Shown: positions 21,633 to 34,269 of the stretch, in pieces
Numbering within the stretch: position 1 is the first letter of the stretch
How the letters are laid out: each line of letters begins with the position of its first letter
Assembly: GCF_011386835.1 (NCBI RefSeq)
Contig: NC_088791.1
Coordinates: forward strand, 128,688,943 to 128,752,942
From: Chrysemys picta bellii
Taxonomy: Eukaryota > Chordata > Testudines > Emydidae
Length of the DNA: 64,000 nt
Direction of reading: 5' to 3'
The notes under the pieces: generated by a model
What the model saw: the letters and a program-made list of their open reading frames with translations, nothing else
Told to the model about the DNA's origin: nothing
Database searches by the model: none
Program-made: the position numbers and the translations under genes

Positions 21633-22262
21633 TGTGACATATCAGGTTACAATCCAGACTTATGAGCAGCTGTGTCACACTTGCCCTGTACCATTGGGTA
21701 CCTTGCATTGCCTTGCTGAAGGAGTTCCCACCTGGGCTCCTCACAAATAGCCTTCCAGCCACACATGAGTGTTTGTGTGTAACTTCAGCCTGCCAGCCAC
21801 ACTTGGGTTACACTCAGGCTCTCACCAGTATTGGTTATACTCCAGGGTGACCCCAACATCCCCCAGTCTTAGATTTTCCCCCAGAAATGTATGTCCTGTA
21901 CTGCCCAGCTTTCTTCTTGACAATGCAAATTATATAAAGTCCATTATTTCTTATAATAGAAATAATATGCACACAAATTGCCATCCCAAATAGTGTTTCC
22001 CAAACACTTCAGTTTAAACACACTGGATTAGATAAAACAATAAAGCAAGGTCACTAACTACAAAGAGATAGATTTTAAGTGAGTACAAGTAATGAGGCAT
22101 AAAAGTCAGAAATGGTTACATGAAACACAACTAGTGCCTAACTCAAATTGTGTTAAATTCAAAGTAAAGTTTTCTCACCACATGCTTTCAGTGGTCTTAC
22201 TGACCAAGCTCCTTAAGTCAGGACCCTCTCTCTCCCCATGCCCATCACATTGACGGCACCTA
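21633..22262. mobile_element. LTR fragment
   Basis: Starts TGTGACATATCAGGTTAC directly after CR1 sequence and resembles an LTR family I know from turtle genomes. The right end is lost to a Penelope fragment, so no TG...CA pair or target duplication can be shown. Confidence 0.5.
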
Positions 22263-22280
22263 AAGCAACAAAGGAAATAC

Positions 22281-23060
22281 TTGTTGGATACTGGGAGAAA
22301 GGGTCCTGAGCTAAGAAGCTTGGTTATAATTTTATCAAGACTACCCCTAACTGGAGCTGAATTATCTGTACTCTCCAAGGGACTGGTCTTCTGTACCACA
22401 ACAGAACCTTATACGATACTAACACGTGGAGAACTGGAAAAATACTTCCACCAACTCTGCCAAGAATTCTTTCACAACAATGACGACGGCACCCACAATT
22501 ACCATGTTCCCACCAACAGTCATAAGAAAAAAGAATCTGACTGGACATCCCACTGTGGACAAAGCCACACTTTTTGATCATAACACTGTTATGTTGATCA
22601 TAACACTGATTGCTTCAGAAAAAAAATTGACTGTGAAATCCTTAACAAACGTCACATCTACCACAATCTCCACACTGCTGAGCGGACAGCTATACAGAAA
22701 TTCAACCACGAGATGGTGATCAAACCAGCAGACAAAGGGGGGGAGCCATCATAGTCCCCAACTGTGATGACTACATTAGCTAGGCCAACCAACAACTCTC
22801 CAACACCACCGACTATAAAGAACTCAAAGAAGATCCCATACCACAATTTATCTAGGAGTTTAAGGATATCATCAAATCCTTCCCCAAACAACTCCAAGAG
22901 AAACTCTACAACCTCATCCCCCATGAACCTACCCCAGGGACCTTCTACATGCTTCCCAAAATACACAAACAAGGGAAACCCAGGCAGAGTCCTTATATCT
23001 GACCACAGCACTCTTATTGGAGGAATATCGGGACTCATAGAAACCATGCATAAGAGGTTG
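22281..23060 (+). pseudogene. Penelope-like (Neptune-type) reverse transcriptase fragment
   Basis: A Penelope-like element reading frame broken by frameshifts and stops. Recognisable segments in order are a LSVLSKGL-like block (about 22340), RHIYHNLHTAER, VIKPADKGG (about 22715), and YNLIPHEPTPGTFYMLPKIHK (about 22900-22975) read in pieces. The KPADKGG and LPKIHK motifs are diagnostic of the Penelope RT. The C-terminal RT and the GIY-YIG endonuclease are absent. Inactive fragment. Confidence 0.8.
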
Positions 23061-23094
23061 GGAAACCAGAACTGTCTGGGCCAGAAGGGGGAGA

Positions 23095-24865
23095 TCAAGA
23101 TGACCCTTACTCTGTCCTGGCAGATTCTATGTAGAACTCATGGCAGGAGCAGTAGTGAAGGGAAGGCATAGTTGAATTGGTCTGACCAAGTAAGAAGCAA
23201 AACCTCGCCCTGGCAGGAGCGAGGTGAGTTAGGGCTTTTCTGGAGCAATACATGATGCATTTCCTGTTTGCTTGAGAGGCAAACAGATCGCTGGTTGGGG
23301 TTCGCCATAGAGTACACACTACAGGGTCATGGAGCTCCCACTTGTGGTTGACTGAGAAATATCTTCTGAGAGAATCTGAGCACATTTTGCTTCCTCAGGA
23401 GATAGGTTGTGGATAGGGTGATTTGATTGCTGATACACCAGTTCCAGAGGCTGACGCTTCTGCACACACGGAGGCGGATCGTGCTCCCACTTGCTTGTTG
23501 GTGTCGAAGACAGATGTAACATTGTCTGACATTATAAGGACATGGTGAGTGCAGAAGAATGGAAGAAATGACTTGCATGGAAATGACTTCTGTACTTCTC
23601 ACAGCTCCAGGATATTGATGTGCATTCTGGCCTCTTGAGATGTCCATGCATCTTGTGCCATGTGGCTGTTCATGTGCGCTCCACAACCTAATAGGGATGT
23701 GTCCATAATGATGGTCCTGTCAGGAGAGGAAGGGAGAAAGGGGATGCAAACGCATGCCTGTCACACATTTGTCCAGCACAGTAGGGAAGACAATGCCTTA
23801 GCCAGAACTGTCACCATGAGGTTCATGGAATGACAGCTTGGGGAATATACCCACTGCAGCTAAGCTTGAAAGCAATGAAGGTGGAGTCTTGCGAATAGAG
23901 TGACATAGTGCATGAGGCCATATGACCTCAGAGAGACAGACACATTTTGACCAGTACTCGAGGGTTGATTGTGACATGAGTTATGATATTGTTCATTGTC
24001 TGAAACCTGGCCATAGGCAGGTACACTCTTGAGGTGATAGAATTTAAGGTTGCCCTGATGAAATCCAGAGATTGTGTGGGGGTGAGAACAGATTTCTCGA
24101 TATTTACGCTGACTCCCAGTGAAGAGAGGAGATGTAGCATCATGGAAGTTGATGCATAGTCTTCCTGGCGGAACGTGGCAACAAGGAGCCAGTCATCAAG
24201 ACGGGGAAGACAATGAGACCACGATGTCTGACATGGGCCACTACAACTGAGAATATCTTGCTAAAGACTCTGGGGGGTGATTTCTATTCCGAAGGGGAGA
24301 ACTCTATACTGATAATGGTTGGAGCCCACCATGAATCTGAGAAAGCATCTGTGAGAGGGATGAACGTCTACATGAAAGTAGGTGTCCATCATATTAAGAA
24401 CTGTGCATCACATGCCCTTTGCTAAAAGATTGCTGCCAACGTGACGCTGTGAAATCTGAGTTTGTGAATGAAGCAGTTAAGATGGTGGAGGTCGAGGATT
24501 AGTCTCCAACCATTCTTCTTTTTGGGGATCAGGAAGTAGGTTGAGTAAAACCCTCTCCACCCTTGGCATTGCAGAGGGACATATCTATTGCTCCTCCCTC
24601 CAGTAAGGAATTCACCTCTTGTTTGAGAAAAGTGGTCACCATAGAGAGGTGGAGAGTAGGGGGTTGGTAGAGATGCAAATTATTGTATAGCCAGAGTGGC
24701 TGAGGTTCAGCTCCCACTTGTCCATTGTTATTGCACTCCAGTTATTGAAAGAGTGTGCTAGACGGTCCCCAAATGGTGTGGTGGGGGGAGAGTCTGGAGG
24801 GCTTAGTGTTCTGTGGCTGAGATTGAGATACCGAGCCTTGTTTCAGAGGGTGTAGGGAAACTCTC
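23095..24865 (-). pseudogene. DIRS-type retrotransposon pol fragment
   Basis: Minus-strand remnant of a DIRS/Ngaro-like element. From right to left there is an EVNSLLEGGAI block (about 24620), a PKKNGWR segment (about 24520), a later RT region with LLSSLGVSVNIEKS and LDFIRATLNS (about 24000-24130), and an RNase H/methyltransferase-side WRTPTSDLFASQ block (about 23290). Stops and frameshifts are numerous. The tyrosine recombinase expected in DIRS was not found. A MITE interrupts its right side at about 24878. Confidence 0.7.
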
Positions 24866-24877
24866 CCACCAACATAG

Positions 24878-24995
24878 TGCTGTCTACACTGGTGCTTAGG
24901 TCTGTGTAACTTACATGGCTCACGGGGGGTGACTTTTTCACACCCCTGAGTGACATAAATTATACTACAATAAGTACTAGTGTAGACATAGCCTT
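24878..24995. mobile_element. Short Harbinger-like MITE
   Basis: Ends GTGCTGTCTACACTGG and CTAGTGTAGACATAGCCTTA form an imperfect inverted repeat; the interior has CACGGGGGGTGACTTTTTCA. No coding. Confidence 0.55.
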
Positions 24996-25404
24996 AGTAA
25001 AACCACCACCTTTTTCTTTTCAGTTATATTCTGTTCCAGTCTCTTGGTAGAGGTGGACCAGTCCTCTGAGCTATCAAGCCAGTCCATTTTCCCCAAAGAG
25101 CTAGACACTTTTAGCTTTCTTTTCCCCACAAATGGTTAGTTCACTCAGTCCCAGTGGCTGAAGGCTGCAGTGTCCTTTTAGCATCTCCTTCACTAGGCCT
25201 ATACAGTCACTGCATTTCATTGTATTGCTGGATTAGGACCCCAAGTTCATCACTAGTTGGTAACTTTTGCTCTGTAAACAAAATTTGTAGAAACCTCACA
25301 AATGGCATTCTGACTATTAATTTTTACTAACCATACACAAATGTGCAAGGCCTGGCTACTTATATACTGTTGTTCTGGCTGGTTTCTAAAGAAGATCTAG
25401 GTAT
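24996..25404. other. Unassigned stretch
   Basis: AT-rich non-coding sequence between the MITE and the solo LTR; nothing recognised. Confidence 0.4.
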
Positions 25405-25409
25405 CCTGC

Positions 25410-26712
25410 TGTGATGTTGCACTCCATATGTTTTATGGAAATATGCTTATGAGTGTGAATATGATGTAACTGGAATATGCTTTATGCAAAAGGTCTTTTG
25501 TAAGGTATAATTACAAAGCTTATAATCTACTGAGTGTGTTCATCCTATTTGTATGCATGCATCATTCTTGTATCTGAAGCTAGAAATATGAAGTATAACT
25601 CTGAGGTCCTATTGTAATTATGCAAAGTGTGGGCCATTAATGGTGATTTAGAATCTTGATGGCTCCCATTGACTAGGACAATTGATTCTAATGGCTCTGT
25701 TTACTTACAAACGTTCCTGTGTACCTGTGGGCCAGCCCAGGAAGAATGGAGGCTGGGATCTCACAGGACATGTGATCATGTCACCTGATACTGGAATCCA
25801 TCTTAAATCTGGTACTTTTCAATTTAGAAGGAGGGGTGGGGATCCAAAGAGACAAAAGATTCCCACCTTGTGCCAAAGCTATAAAAGGAACAGAACAAAG
25901 TAGGCTGCCAGTCATGAGAACACCCCTGCTTTCCACCTAAGATGTCTGCTGGAACTAACAAGGACTGTACCAGGGAAAGGATTGGGCCAGACTCGGAAGG
26001 AGTCTAGTCTTTGAAAGAAGCATATTGGACCATCTCTGAGGGTGAGATTTTACCTGTAAACAGTTTCTTAATGTATTGGGCTTAAACTTGTGTATTTTTG
26101 CTTTATTTTGCTTGGTGACTTACTTTGTTTTGTCTGTTATTCCATGAAACCACTGAAATCCTACTTTTTATACTAAATAAAATTACTTTTGTTTATTAAT
26201 GAACTAGAGTAAGTGATTAATACCCGCGAGAGCAAACAGCTGTGCATATCTCTCTATCAGTGTTAGAGAGGGAGGACAATTTATGAGTCTACCCTCTATA
26301 AGCTTTATACAGAGTAAAACGGATTTATTTGGGGTTTGGATCCCATTGGGAACTCTGTGTCTGGGTGTTGGAGATAGGTGACCTAGGGTGACCAGATGTC
26401 CCGATTTTATAGGGACAGTCCTGATTTTTGGGTCATTTTCTTATATAGGCTCCTATTACCTCCCACCTCCATCCCGATTTTTAACATTTGCTGTGTGGTC
26501 ACCCTAAGGTGACCTGCTGAGCCATTTTTGGTTAAAGTCTGCAACTGTGGGGGCGTGGACCAGACCTGAGTCTGTGCTGCAGCAAGCTAGTGTGTCTGAC
26601 TCAACAAGGCAGGGTTCTGGAGTCCCAAGCTGGCAGGGAAAACAGGCTCAGAGGTAATTCCAGCACGTCAGGTGACAGTCCCAAGGGGGTCTCTGTGACC
26701 AAACCCGTCACA
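25410..26712 (+). mobile_element. Solo LTR (1.3 kb with nested hAT)
   Basis: Begins TGTGATGTTGC and ends CCCGTCACA, with a perfect 5-bp duplication CCTGC (25405-25409 and 26713-26717). A TATA-like CTATAAAAGG lies near 25880, and AATAAA signals follow near 26175, giving plus orientation. A hAT at 26384-26506 is nested inside; without it the LTR is about 1172 bp. No internal genes remain. Confidence 0.85.
26384..26506. mobile_element. 123-bp hAT MITE, TAGGGTGACCA family
   Basis: Ends TAGGGTGACCAGATGTCC and TGGTCACCCTA, flanked by a perfect 8-bp duplication AGGTGACC (26376-26383 and 26507-26514). Same family as the elements at 4494, 59357 and 61153. Inserted in the solo LTR, so it is younger than that LTR. 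Confidence 0.92.
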
Positions 26713-26948
26713 CCTGCCTCTTAGTCTAGTACCCAAACCATTGGGCCACACTGCCTCTCCAGCTTATGAGAGCGACAATCCCCAAGTTCTGATAATCCTA
26801 ACATATGACAATTATGTGAACAACACCAAAACAAAATGCAGTGGCTGATTTTCAATACATTGCAAGGGGAAAATAAGAGAGAAGAGATCAAAGCCTAGTA
26901 GTAAGCTAAAATATGAACAAACATTTTGGTGGTGGGTGGGTGGCCTTT

Positions 26949-27410
26949 GGGTACATCTGCACTGAACACTCCTTATGGTGGAGTGTAGAGTACATACACT
27001 GCACACACCCCTAGCAAGGGTACATATAGCAGTGTAGATGGTGAGGCACTGCTTAGGTGAGTAAACACATGCCAGAACCTTAGGGTATGTACCCTACACT
27101 GCTCTCCACATGCCCAAGCCCCTGTCTATACGGCTATTTTTAGCAATGTAGTGTGCCACTACTGGAGTCTTTCCCTGCTGCAGGGAAAGGCCCCAGCAGG
27201 GGAAAAGGCTCTGGCTGGGGGAGGCAAGAAGAAAAGGCTCTAGCAACTCCCCCTGCTGGAGCCTTTCCCCACTACCTCGTCCATGTCAGAGCCTGTCACT
27301 ACTGCATGTAGCTACACACTGCAGCAGAGACACAGCCTGCTTTTAACTGCAGCCTGTACTTTCATATATCCTACATACTGCTGCCGTGTGCATGCAGTGT
27401 AGACATACCC
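26949..27410. mobile_element. 462-bp Harbinger-like MITE
   Basis: Ends GGGTACATCTGCACTG and CAGTGTAGACATACCC, with flanks TTT and TTA. The interior has short inverted repeats around CCCTGCTGCAGGG. Non-coding. Confidence 0.65.
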
Positions 27411-27519
27411 TTAAAGTATTTTAGGTGCTTCACTTCTCCTGGCTTTGTTGAAAGAAGAGTGTAGAAATGTCTGCTTGTTTAGTCTGCAGCCACTAGATGG
27501 AACCAACACACCTTTCATT

Positions 27520-27824
27520 AAAACAACAAGGAGTCCAGTGGCACCTTAAAGACTAACAGATTTATTTGAGCATAAGCTTTCATGGGTAAAATACCCACTT
27601 CTTTAGATGCATGGAGTGAAAATTACAGATGCAGGCATTGTTATACTGACACATGAAGTGGAGAACCAGTATTGACAATAATTTTCACTCCATGCATCTG
27701 AAGAAGTGGGGTTTTTTTACCCACAAAAGCTTATGCCCAAATAAATCTGTTAGTCTTTAAGGTGCCACCGGACGCCTTGTTGTTTTTGTGGATACAGACT
27801 AACACGGCTACCCCCTGATACTTG
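27520..27824. mobile_element. Penelope (Neptune-type) terminal inverted-repeat insertion
   Basis: A 305-bp insertion with a perfect 12-bp target duplication ACACCTTTCATT (27508-27519 and 27825-27836). Its left part (GGCACCTTAAAGACTAACAG) and right part (CTGTTAGTCTTTAAGGTGCC) are inverted copies of one terminal sequence. It ends with ACTAACACGGCTACCCCCTG, a string I associate with turtle Penelope elements. The head-to-head arrangement recalls the complex termini of Penelope-like elements. No coding. Confidence 0.8.
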
Positions 27825-28613
27825 ACACCTTTCATTGCCTCTGTTAAGATTCAGTTTGATGAAAATACTGATTCCTGATAATACTTTGGCTGTGACAACT
27901 TCGTATCAATTTCTGATGAGTTCACAGTAACCATATGGCCTGCACAGGTACATACAGAGAGCTCCAAAATATGCATAAAACAGACAGTCTTTTAATTGTT
28001 ATAATCTGAAAGAATATAGCTATTTGGGGGGCTTCTGAAGGATTACAAGCCAAAGAAGACTGTAACAGCCTGTAGTTCACTACATTGGACCTGGATGATC
28101 AGACCTTGGGTATTGTACTTTAAAGCATGGTTGCCTCTAGGAAGGTAGTTTGTCTAGAAAAAAGAACCAATAATTTGTCAGGTATGCTGGGATATATTCC
28201 TGATTCTGCCTTTGAGACATTGCCTGTGAAATTGGACAAGTCACATAACCCATCTGTGCCTGTTTCCCCAACAATAAAATGAGTTTAAATAAAGCCTACT
28301 TGAGGGAGGTGCTGTGTGTCTTAATATATTAAATGTTTATGAAGCAATTCAATATCCTGGGATAAAATATGTGATAAGTACATAAAAGTGTTTAAAAAAA
28401 TGCATTCACGTGAAAGCTTTGATGTCACTCTGCTGCACATTAGAACCACTCAGAATCCATGGCAGTAGGAGGGACAGAATCCAGCTCCTTCTTTCCCAAA
28501 AGTTCAGTTATAAGTGGAGCTAAAGGAGAATTTCCATAAATGATTTTAAGACCTATGACATACATTTGAATATATTAATAATAGTTTGTATAACAGTGGA
28601 ACATACAGGCCCC

Positions 28614-29035
28614 AACCAAAAACAGGGCTCCATTGTGGTACACAATGTACATACATACAGTAAAAACCAGTCCCTCCCCGGAAGAGCTTACACCCATAAA
28701 TAAGTAGTAGATAGAGGGCTGGGGGGAGATGGACAACAAAGGAAGCATCGAGTCCTAGCTAAAGCTCTACATGCCCTAATATCATTAATAATAACACAAT
28801 AATGTCTTCACGCCGTACATGGGGAACTGGGAATGAGAGGCACAGCTTCAGCTAGTCTAAACTATTATCGCTCTGTTGAAGTCAATAGAATTATGACAGT
28901 TTATAACAGCTGAAAAGCTGCTCAAGCTAGATTGTTTGTCTGACCTTGAGTGAGTCAGTCCATCTGCGGCAGAGCAAGGAATTGAACACAGAGCTCTAGA
29001 GTGCCAACCCAGTGCTATAACTGCAAGACTTTACA
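28614..29035. repeat. MIR/CORE-SINE-type remnant
   Basis: GGGCTCCATTGTGGTACACA, then CAGTCCCTCCCCGGAAGAGC, and further on GCAGAGCAAGGAATTGAACA; the usual order of a CORE-SINE body, strongly decayed. Confidence 0.55.
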
Positions 29036-30129
29036 CTTTAACAGGCCTACTTCCATTTGGTAGAGGATACCAACCAGCTCATTATAGAATTGTTATTACT
29101 TTGTACATCCTCTGAGACGGCCCTCTGGAACTCTACCCGCTTTCCGCCAGACATAATTCTATACTGTCGACTACTATAGGCACCTTCAGGGGGGCTAGTA
29201 TTTGAAAGGTCCTATGATAAGCTGGTAAAAGACTTGCTCAGATCAAGGGAAGAAGAGGAGGACACCAGGAGGAATCAGGATTTGAAAATGATACTAAATG
29301 GATGAAAAGTAGAACTATTGATATCACAAAATAGATTTTTGAAAATAATTGATTCTATGTAACAATTAATGACCAACTGCTATTTGTCTTGGCTTACTGA
29401 ATATGGTATGTTCTGCACATTATAACTGTCTGACTTTATCAGATAATTGAGTTAGTTATTAATTGAGGAAATTGCTCATGAGGAATTAGTAGTCTGCAAA
29501 AGTCATTAAAGATTAATTTTCCCCAACTTGCATGGGGTGATATTGTGACTGTATTAATAGCAACCACATGGCACAGAGGGATGTGAAAATATTTGATTGC
29601 TTAAGCCCCGTGGGATGCAGATACTGCCAAATATTGATTGATAGTCACTTTTCCTTCCAAATAAAAATAACTTATGGAAGTGGTAACTATATATAAACAG
29701 CTCTTCTGAGGTATGTGATTTATTTTCTGTTTTTATGGATATTCAGCCAATTTATATTTGAATTACTACAAAGGACATATTTAGAACCAATAAGGGTAAT
29801 CAGGATATAGAAGATAGAAGGATAATTGTTGTGTAATTCCTATTCTAGTATATGGTCCTTCCCGCTGCTAGTGTCTAATACTTCAGCAGAAGGAATGCCA
29901 ACCCCCGATACCCACATACTACATCTAGTCAGTTCTGCAATACTGTGAAGCTGGCAGAGGAATTGCTTCCTGATCTCAATTGACAATTAGCTTATATCTT
30001 GAAGCATATAGATTAATAGTGGAACTGGGCAAAACTATGACTTAAAAGTGAGTATTACTAAAGTTTTTTTCCCCTCCCAGGTTAAGCATGTATTTTCATA
30101 AGACTAATACTACTATTCTAACACTAAGA

Positions 30130-30220
30130 ATCTCCTATAGAACCTGATCTAAAGCCCATTGAAGTCAATAGGAAACCTTCAATTTATTTCCATGGGTTCT
30201 GGATTAGGCCAATCTAGCAT
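30130..30220. repeat. Palindromic amniote repeat (AAGTCAATGG type)
   Basis: CTAAAGCCCATTGAAGTCAA is followed by a rough inverse ending GGATTAGGCC. Ancient and short. Confidence 0.4.
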
Positions 30221-31089
30221 TTTTCAGCAGTAGATAGTGCTCTAGTTTACAAATGGAGGGAAAAGCACTTTTGAAAACTGCACCATTATATTTTTTTTTA
30301 AAAGTGTTTCAAACCAAAAACAAAACAGTGGTGTTATCTAAGTGTTAAAGAATTACAGAGAAACAAATATTACAGATAAGAATAATATTTAATTTGAGAT
30401 AATGAAGGGGTTTACAGGTGATTCATATTTTAAGGAGTTTATGAGAGGCAAGCAAAGGTACATAAGAAGAGCCCAGCCAACAACAAAACAAAACACAAAA
30501 ACCCTGAATGTTTGAAGAACATCTAGCTCTGTTATTAGACACCCCAAAGAATTGAAGTGTTATTGAAATTAAAATGAAAAATTTAGAGCTAAATCAATCA
30601 AATATTACAAAAAAGCTGTTTCATGTTCAAATTAAAGGAACATAATTATGATTCAGATAACGGGAGGGAAATTATTTACAAAGCAATTATTAATTCAGGA
30701 AACCTCCAGGGTGATCTGAGGTATGGAAACTGAATCTGAGAAAGATCCAATGAAAATCAACATCTTTGTAAAATCTTACCAAAATTCTGCACTTGGCGGA
30801 TACAGGCTTTGATTTTTTTTTTAAATGCGCAAAATAGAATGATCACAGTTAAAATAGATATAGAAAATAGTTAGAGAGGAGGAAAGCTCAATGGGAGTTG
30901 AAAGTGTTCACTGCTTGGCAAAAGGCACTCATACCTTCCAGCATCAAGCCCCAAAAAAGGAAAGTCAACCAGGGCACGTGGTGCAGGCTGGAGGGAGGGG
31001 TGTCTTGTGGCTAAAGTACTGCATTGGCATAAGGAAATTCAATTCCCAGCTGACTTCCTGTGTGATCTTTTGCTAGTCACTAAAGCTCT

Positions 31090-31390
31090 GGTTTTTAAAG
31101 GTGCCTAAAAATGAAGAAAAGCACCTAGTAGGATTTTCAAAAGGCCTAGGTACCTAACTCCTGCTTTTCAAAAATTTCTCTAGGCACCTTTCTGCATCTG
31201 TAGACTCCTAAATAGCATCAGAAATCTGTCCTTTAGTGGTTACTGTTTATTATTTGTATTCTGATAGCGCCTAGAGGGCCCATTGTGGTAGACACTATAC
31301 AAACACGGGAAAAAGACAGTCCATGAAAGAATTGGCGATCTAATTAAACAAGACAGACAGGGAAGAAAACAACATTCAAGCATGATGTGA
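31090..31390. repeat. GCACCTA repeat plus CORE-SINE remnant
   Basis: An inverted repeat on AGGTGCCTA/TAGGCACCT (about 31100-31205) is followed by GCCCATTGTGGTAGACACTA and GACAGTCCATG, which match the SINE body also seen at 28614. Confidence 0.45.
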
Positions 31391-33354
31391 AAGGTACAAG
31401 TTTTTTTTAGTTAAAGGAGTTATAGGAAGCCGTAGATCAAGTGTTGCTAACTCTCATGCACACAATATTTCCTGTTTTTCTTAAAGTCCAGCTCCTAGTG
31501 CTATGTGATTACTTGAGAATCTCAGTTTTCCTTAATTAAAAAGTCCTCCTCATTGTAGAGGAAAGCTTGAAAATGTGAACCCTAAAGGCTCAAACTCCAG
31601 AAGGTAAAAGTAAAACCACAAATTTATTATTTTTCCAGTCTCATCATTCTTGGGGGTCTGCCTGATGACTCTTAATGGTTGGGGTTGGCTATGCTGTGGA
31701 TCCAAAAACTGTGTTGTCCTTGCCTTTAAATACATAAATAAAAATATAAAGAGTGATAGAAATACTTAGCAGCAGCATTTATAGTGATTTAGGTTTGCTA
31801 AGAAATTTATGAAATCCTATAAATACATTGTGCCACTTTCTTCTCTCATTTACACTGGCATTAATCTAGAGTTCAAACTGGAAGTAAGACACATTTTTTT
31901 TTTAACATAGAGGGTAATTAGCCATTGGAACAGTTTGGCAAGTGATGTGGAAAATCCACCTTCACTTGGAGTCTAAAATCAAGACTGGCTGTCCTTCTAA
32001 AGAACATGGTTTTGTTCAACCACAAGTTGAGCTAGATGCAAGGCAAAATCTATGGCCTGTGTCATGCGGGTCAGACTAGATTATCATAATAATTATTAAT
32101 AATAAATAATAATAATCCCGTCTTGTCTCAAAAATCTATGAATTAATTAAGTCAGTGGCATTACTCCAGGTTCATGATCACGTAACTGAGTGCATAATTT
32201 GGCCCTTATCTGCGGGCCCTTATAGACTGACCTACCAGCTTCAGTACAAATGAATGAAAATTTAGCCTTTAGGTGCCTAATCAGGCTACTCTGAACAGTA
32301 TCTCCATTTTGTATTTCTTTAGCCTTGGAACTACTAGCAAGAGTAATAAGAAGTAACAAAAATTATATTAAGAGCATAAACCCTGGAGAGCAGGAACATA
32401 AACTCATACGACATCTAGTTAGTAATGCAAGATCCTACCCTATCAATAGGAGAAACACAGGAAGTAATAGTGGAAGGTCTTTTTCTGATCTGTCAACTCC
32501 ACTGATGTAAATCAGGAATAACTCCATTGAAATCAGTGTGAGAGCAGAACCAGACCTAAATTTGGCAAAATATCAGTGTATAAAGGGCAAATAGTCTGAG
32601 AAGTCTTACCATTCTGAATTGAGCCTGACTACATTATTTAAAAGTGACAGTTTTACATGGATCAGTAAAAGTATGAAATGTCTAGGAATCAGAATAAACA
32701 AATGGTTAGAAAATGCAATTGGGGATTAGCCATCCAAACTTTTCTTTTGCAGAATTATAGGAATCAAGACCCACCAGCACTAAATTAATGGGGTGAGATT
32801 AGTATTATAAAGAGGATAGAGCATCACAACTAAATAATCCCCCAAATACTGTCAGTTGACTTTCCATATAACTACTTTATAAATGTCAAAAGAAATGCTT
32901 TGGCCTTTTTGTGGTAAGTGGAAAACAAATACCCAACAGATTGAAATCAACCAAATTACATGATGGTAGAAACAAAGAAGAGTTGAAATTGCCCAATTTA
33001 AAAATTAAATCAAATGCCTGGTAATATGACACGGATACATTCTTTACAATTACTGGATGCAACATCAGTGCCCCCAGGGAAATGCAGAAGAATATATTTG
33101 TAATGCCAGACACTCAGGAGACTCTTTATTTAAATCGCATAAAGATTTTTCACTCCACTAATCTCATTATAAACCATACATAGCAAACATGGAGTGAAGT
33201 ACACTGTACAACAAAACTGGACCTAGGGAAAAAATCAAGGATGTTTTTTGGGGAGCTTTTCCTAAAAAAACATAAATGGGCTTCTAATATTTTGCAACAG
33301 CTGGATCCAGAAAGGAATTATAACTATGTTAAATTATTTCACAAGGAACATTCA

Positions 33355-33545
33355 GCCCATGTCTAGACAGGATGTATTTTTCAACTAAGTTAGGTTAACC
33401 TGATTGAAAAGCCCATACATAGTTTAAGACCTTTTTAAATTATTTGAGCTGGTCCTATTTTAGGCTAGAGGGAACCTAGCTTAAAAAGCGCTAAACTGCG
33501 TCTACAACCTGAGTGTTAAGGTGAATTAAGTTAATTGAAAAACAC
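33355..33545. mobile_element. Decayed MITE
   Basis: CCATGTCTAGACAGGATG and GCGTCTACAACC resemble MITE termini; AACTAAGTTAGGTTAACC inside. Boundaries uncertain. Confidence 0.35.
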
Positions 33546-33554
33546 ACCTTTCTG

Positions 33555-33770
33555 CCTTTGTAATAATAATACCTACCTCTTAATTAGCACTTTTCATCAG
33601 CAGAACTCAAAGCACTTTACAAAGGAGGTCAATATCATTACTCCCATTTTACAGATGGGGAAACTGAGGCACAGAACAGGGAAAGTGACTTGCCCAAGGT
33701 CACATAGCAGGTCAGTAGCAGAGTCAGAAAGAGAATCCAGGTCTCCTGAGTCCCAGCTCAGTGCTTTGGG
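33555..33770. repeat. MIR/CORE-SINE-type remnant, well preserved
   Basis: CAAAGCACTTTACAAAGG, then CCCATTTTACAGATGGGG, GAGGCACAG and ACTTGCCCAAGGTCACATAG: the complete MIR-type order. Confidence 0.8.
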
Positions 33771-33854
33771 GTTTTTATTTCCTTCTTCCTTTTTACAACT
33801 ACAAGCACAAACAAAAGCAAGAACTGACTTTTCACATGTATAAAGAATACATAG

Positions 33855-34255
33855 AAGTGTATAACTGGAAGGGACCTTGAGAGGTCATCAAGTCCAGGGG
33901 CTCTCAACCAGGGGCCTGTGGCCCCTTGGGAGGCTGTGAGCTGGTTTCAGGGAGCCGTGGGACTCCGCAACTGAAGCCTGGCACCCCAAGTCCCAGCAAA
34001 CCTGCCAGGCTGAATCTGGGATTGGAGCCGTGAAGCTAAAGCCCTGAGCCCCGGCACTCCCTGTGAGGCTAAAGCTCTGAGCCCCAGTGTCCCTGAGTGG
34101 CTGAAACCAGAGGTGGAGCCACAGGCCTGAAGCCCCAAGCCCTGGTGCCTCTCCATAGGGTTGAAGCCTCGAGCCCTGGCACTCTCCATGGGGCTGAAGC
34201 TGGAGCCAGGGGGCTGAAGCTCAGAGCCCTGGTGCCCTATGCAGGGCTAAAGCTT
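33855..34255. mobile_element. SINE/CR1 tail with hAT-like insertion
   Basis: AACTGGAAGGGACCTTGAG (reverse CR1/SINE tail) leads at about 33895 into CAGGGGCTCTCAACCAGGGG, a hAT-type end as at 11631. The insert consists of degenerate units like GCTGAAGCCCTGAGCCCCGG. The right terminus was not found. Confidence 0.45.
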
Positions 34256-34269
34256 GGCACCTTTCTCTG

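Larger units (their letters stand above)
28000..33350. other. AT-rich, gene-poor stretch
   Basis: Apart from short ancient repeats at about 28614-29035, 30130-30220, 31090-31390, 31835-31890 and 32480-32570, I see no gene, LINE or LTR. ORFs are short and have no known motifs. Confidence 0.55.

Noticed and set aside
22281..23060. Active Penelope element
   Set aside because: Multiple frameshifts and stops, and no GIY-YIG endonuclease region in the following sequence.
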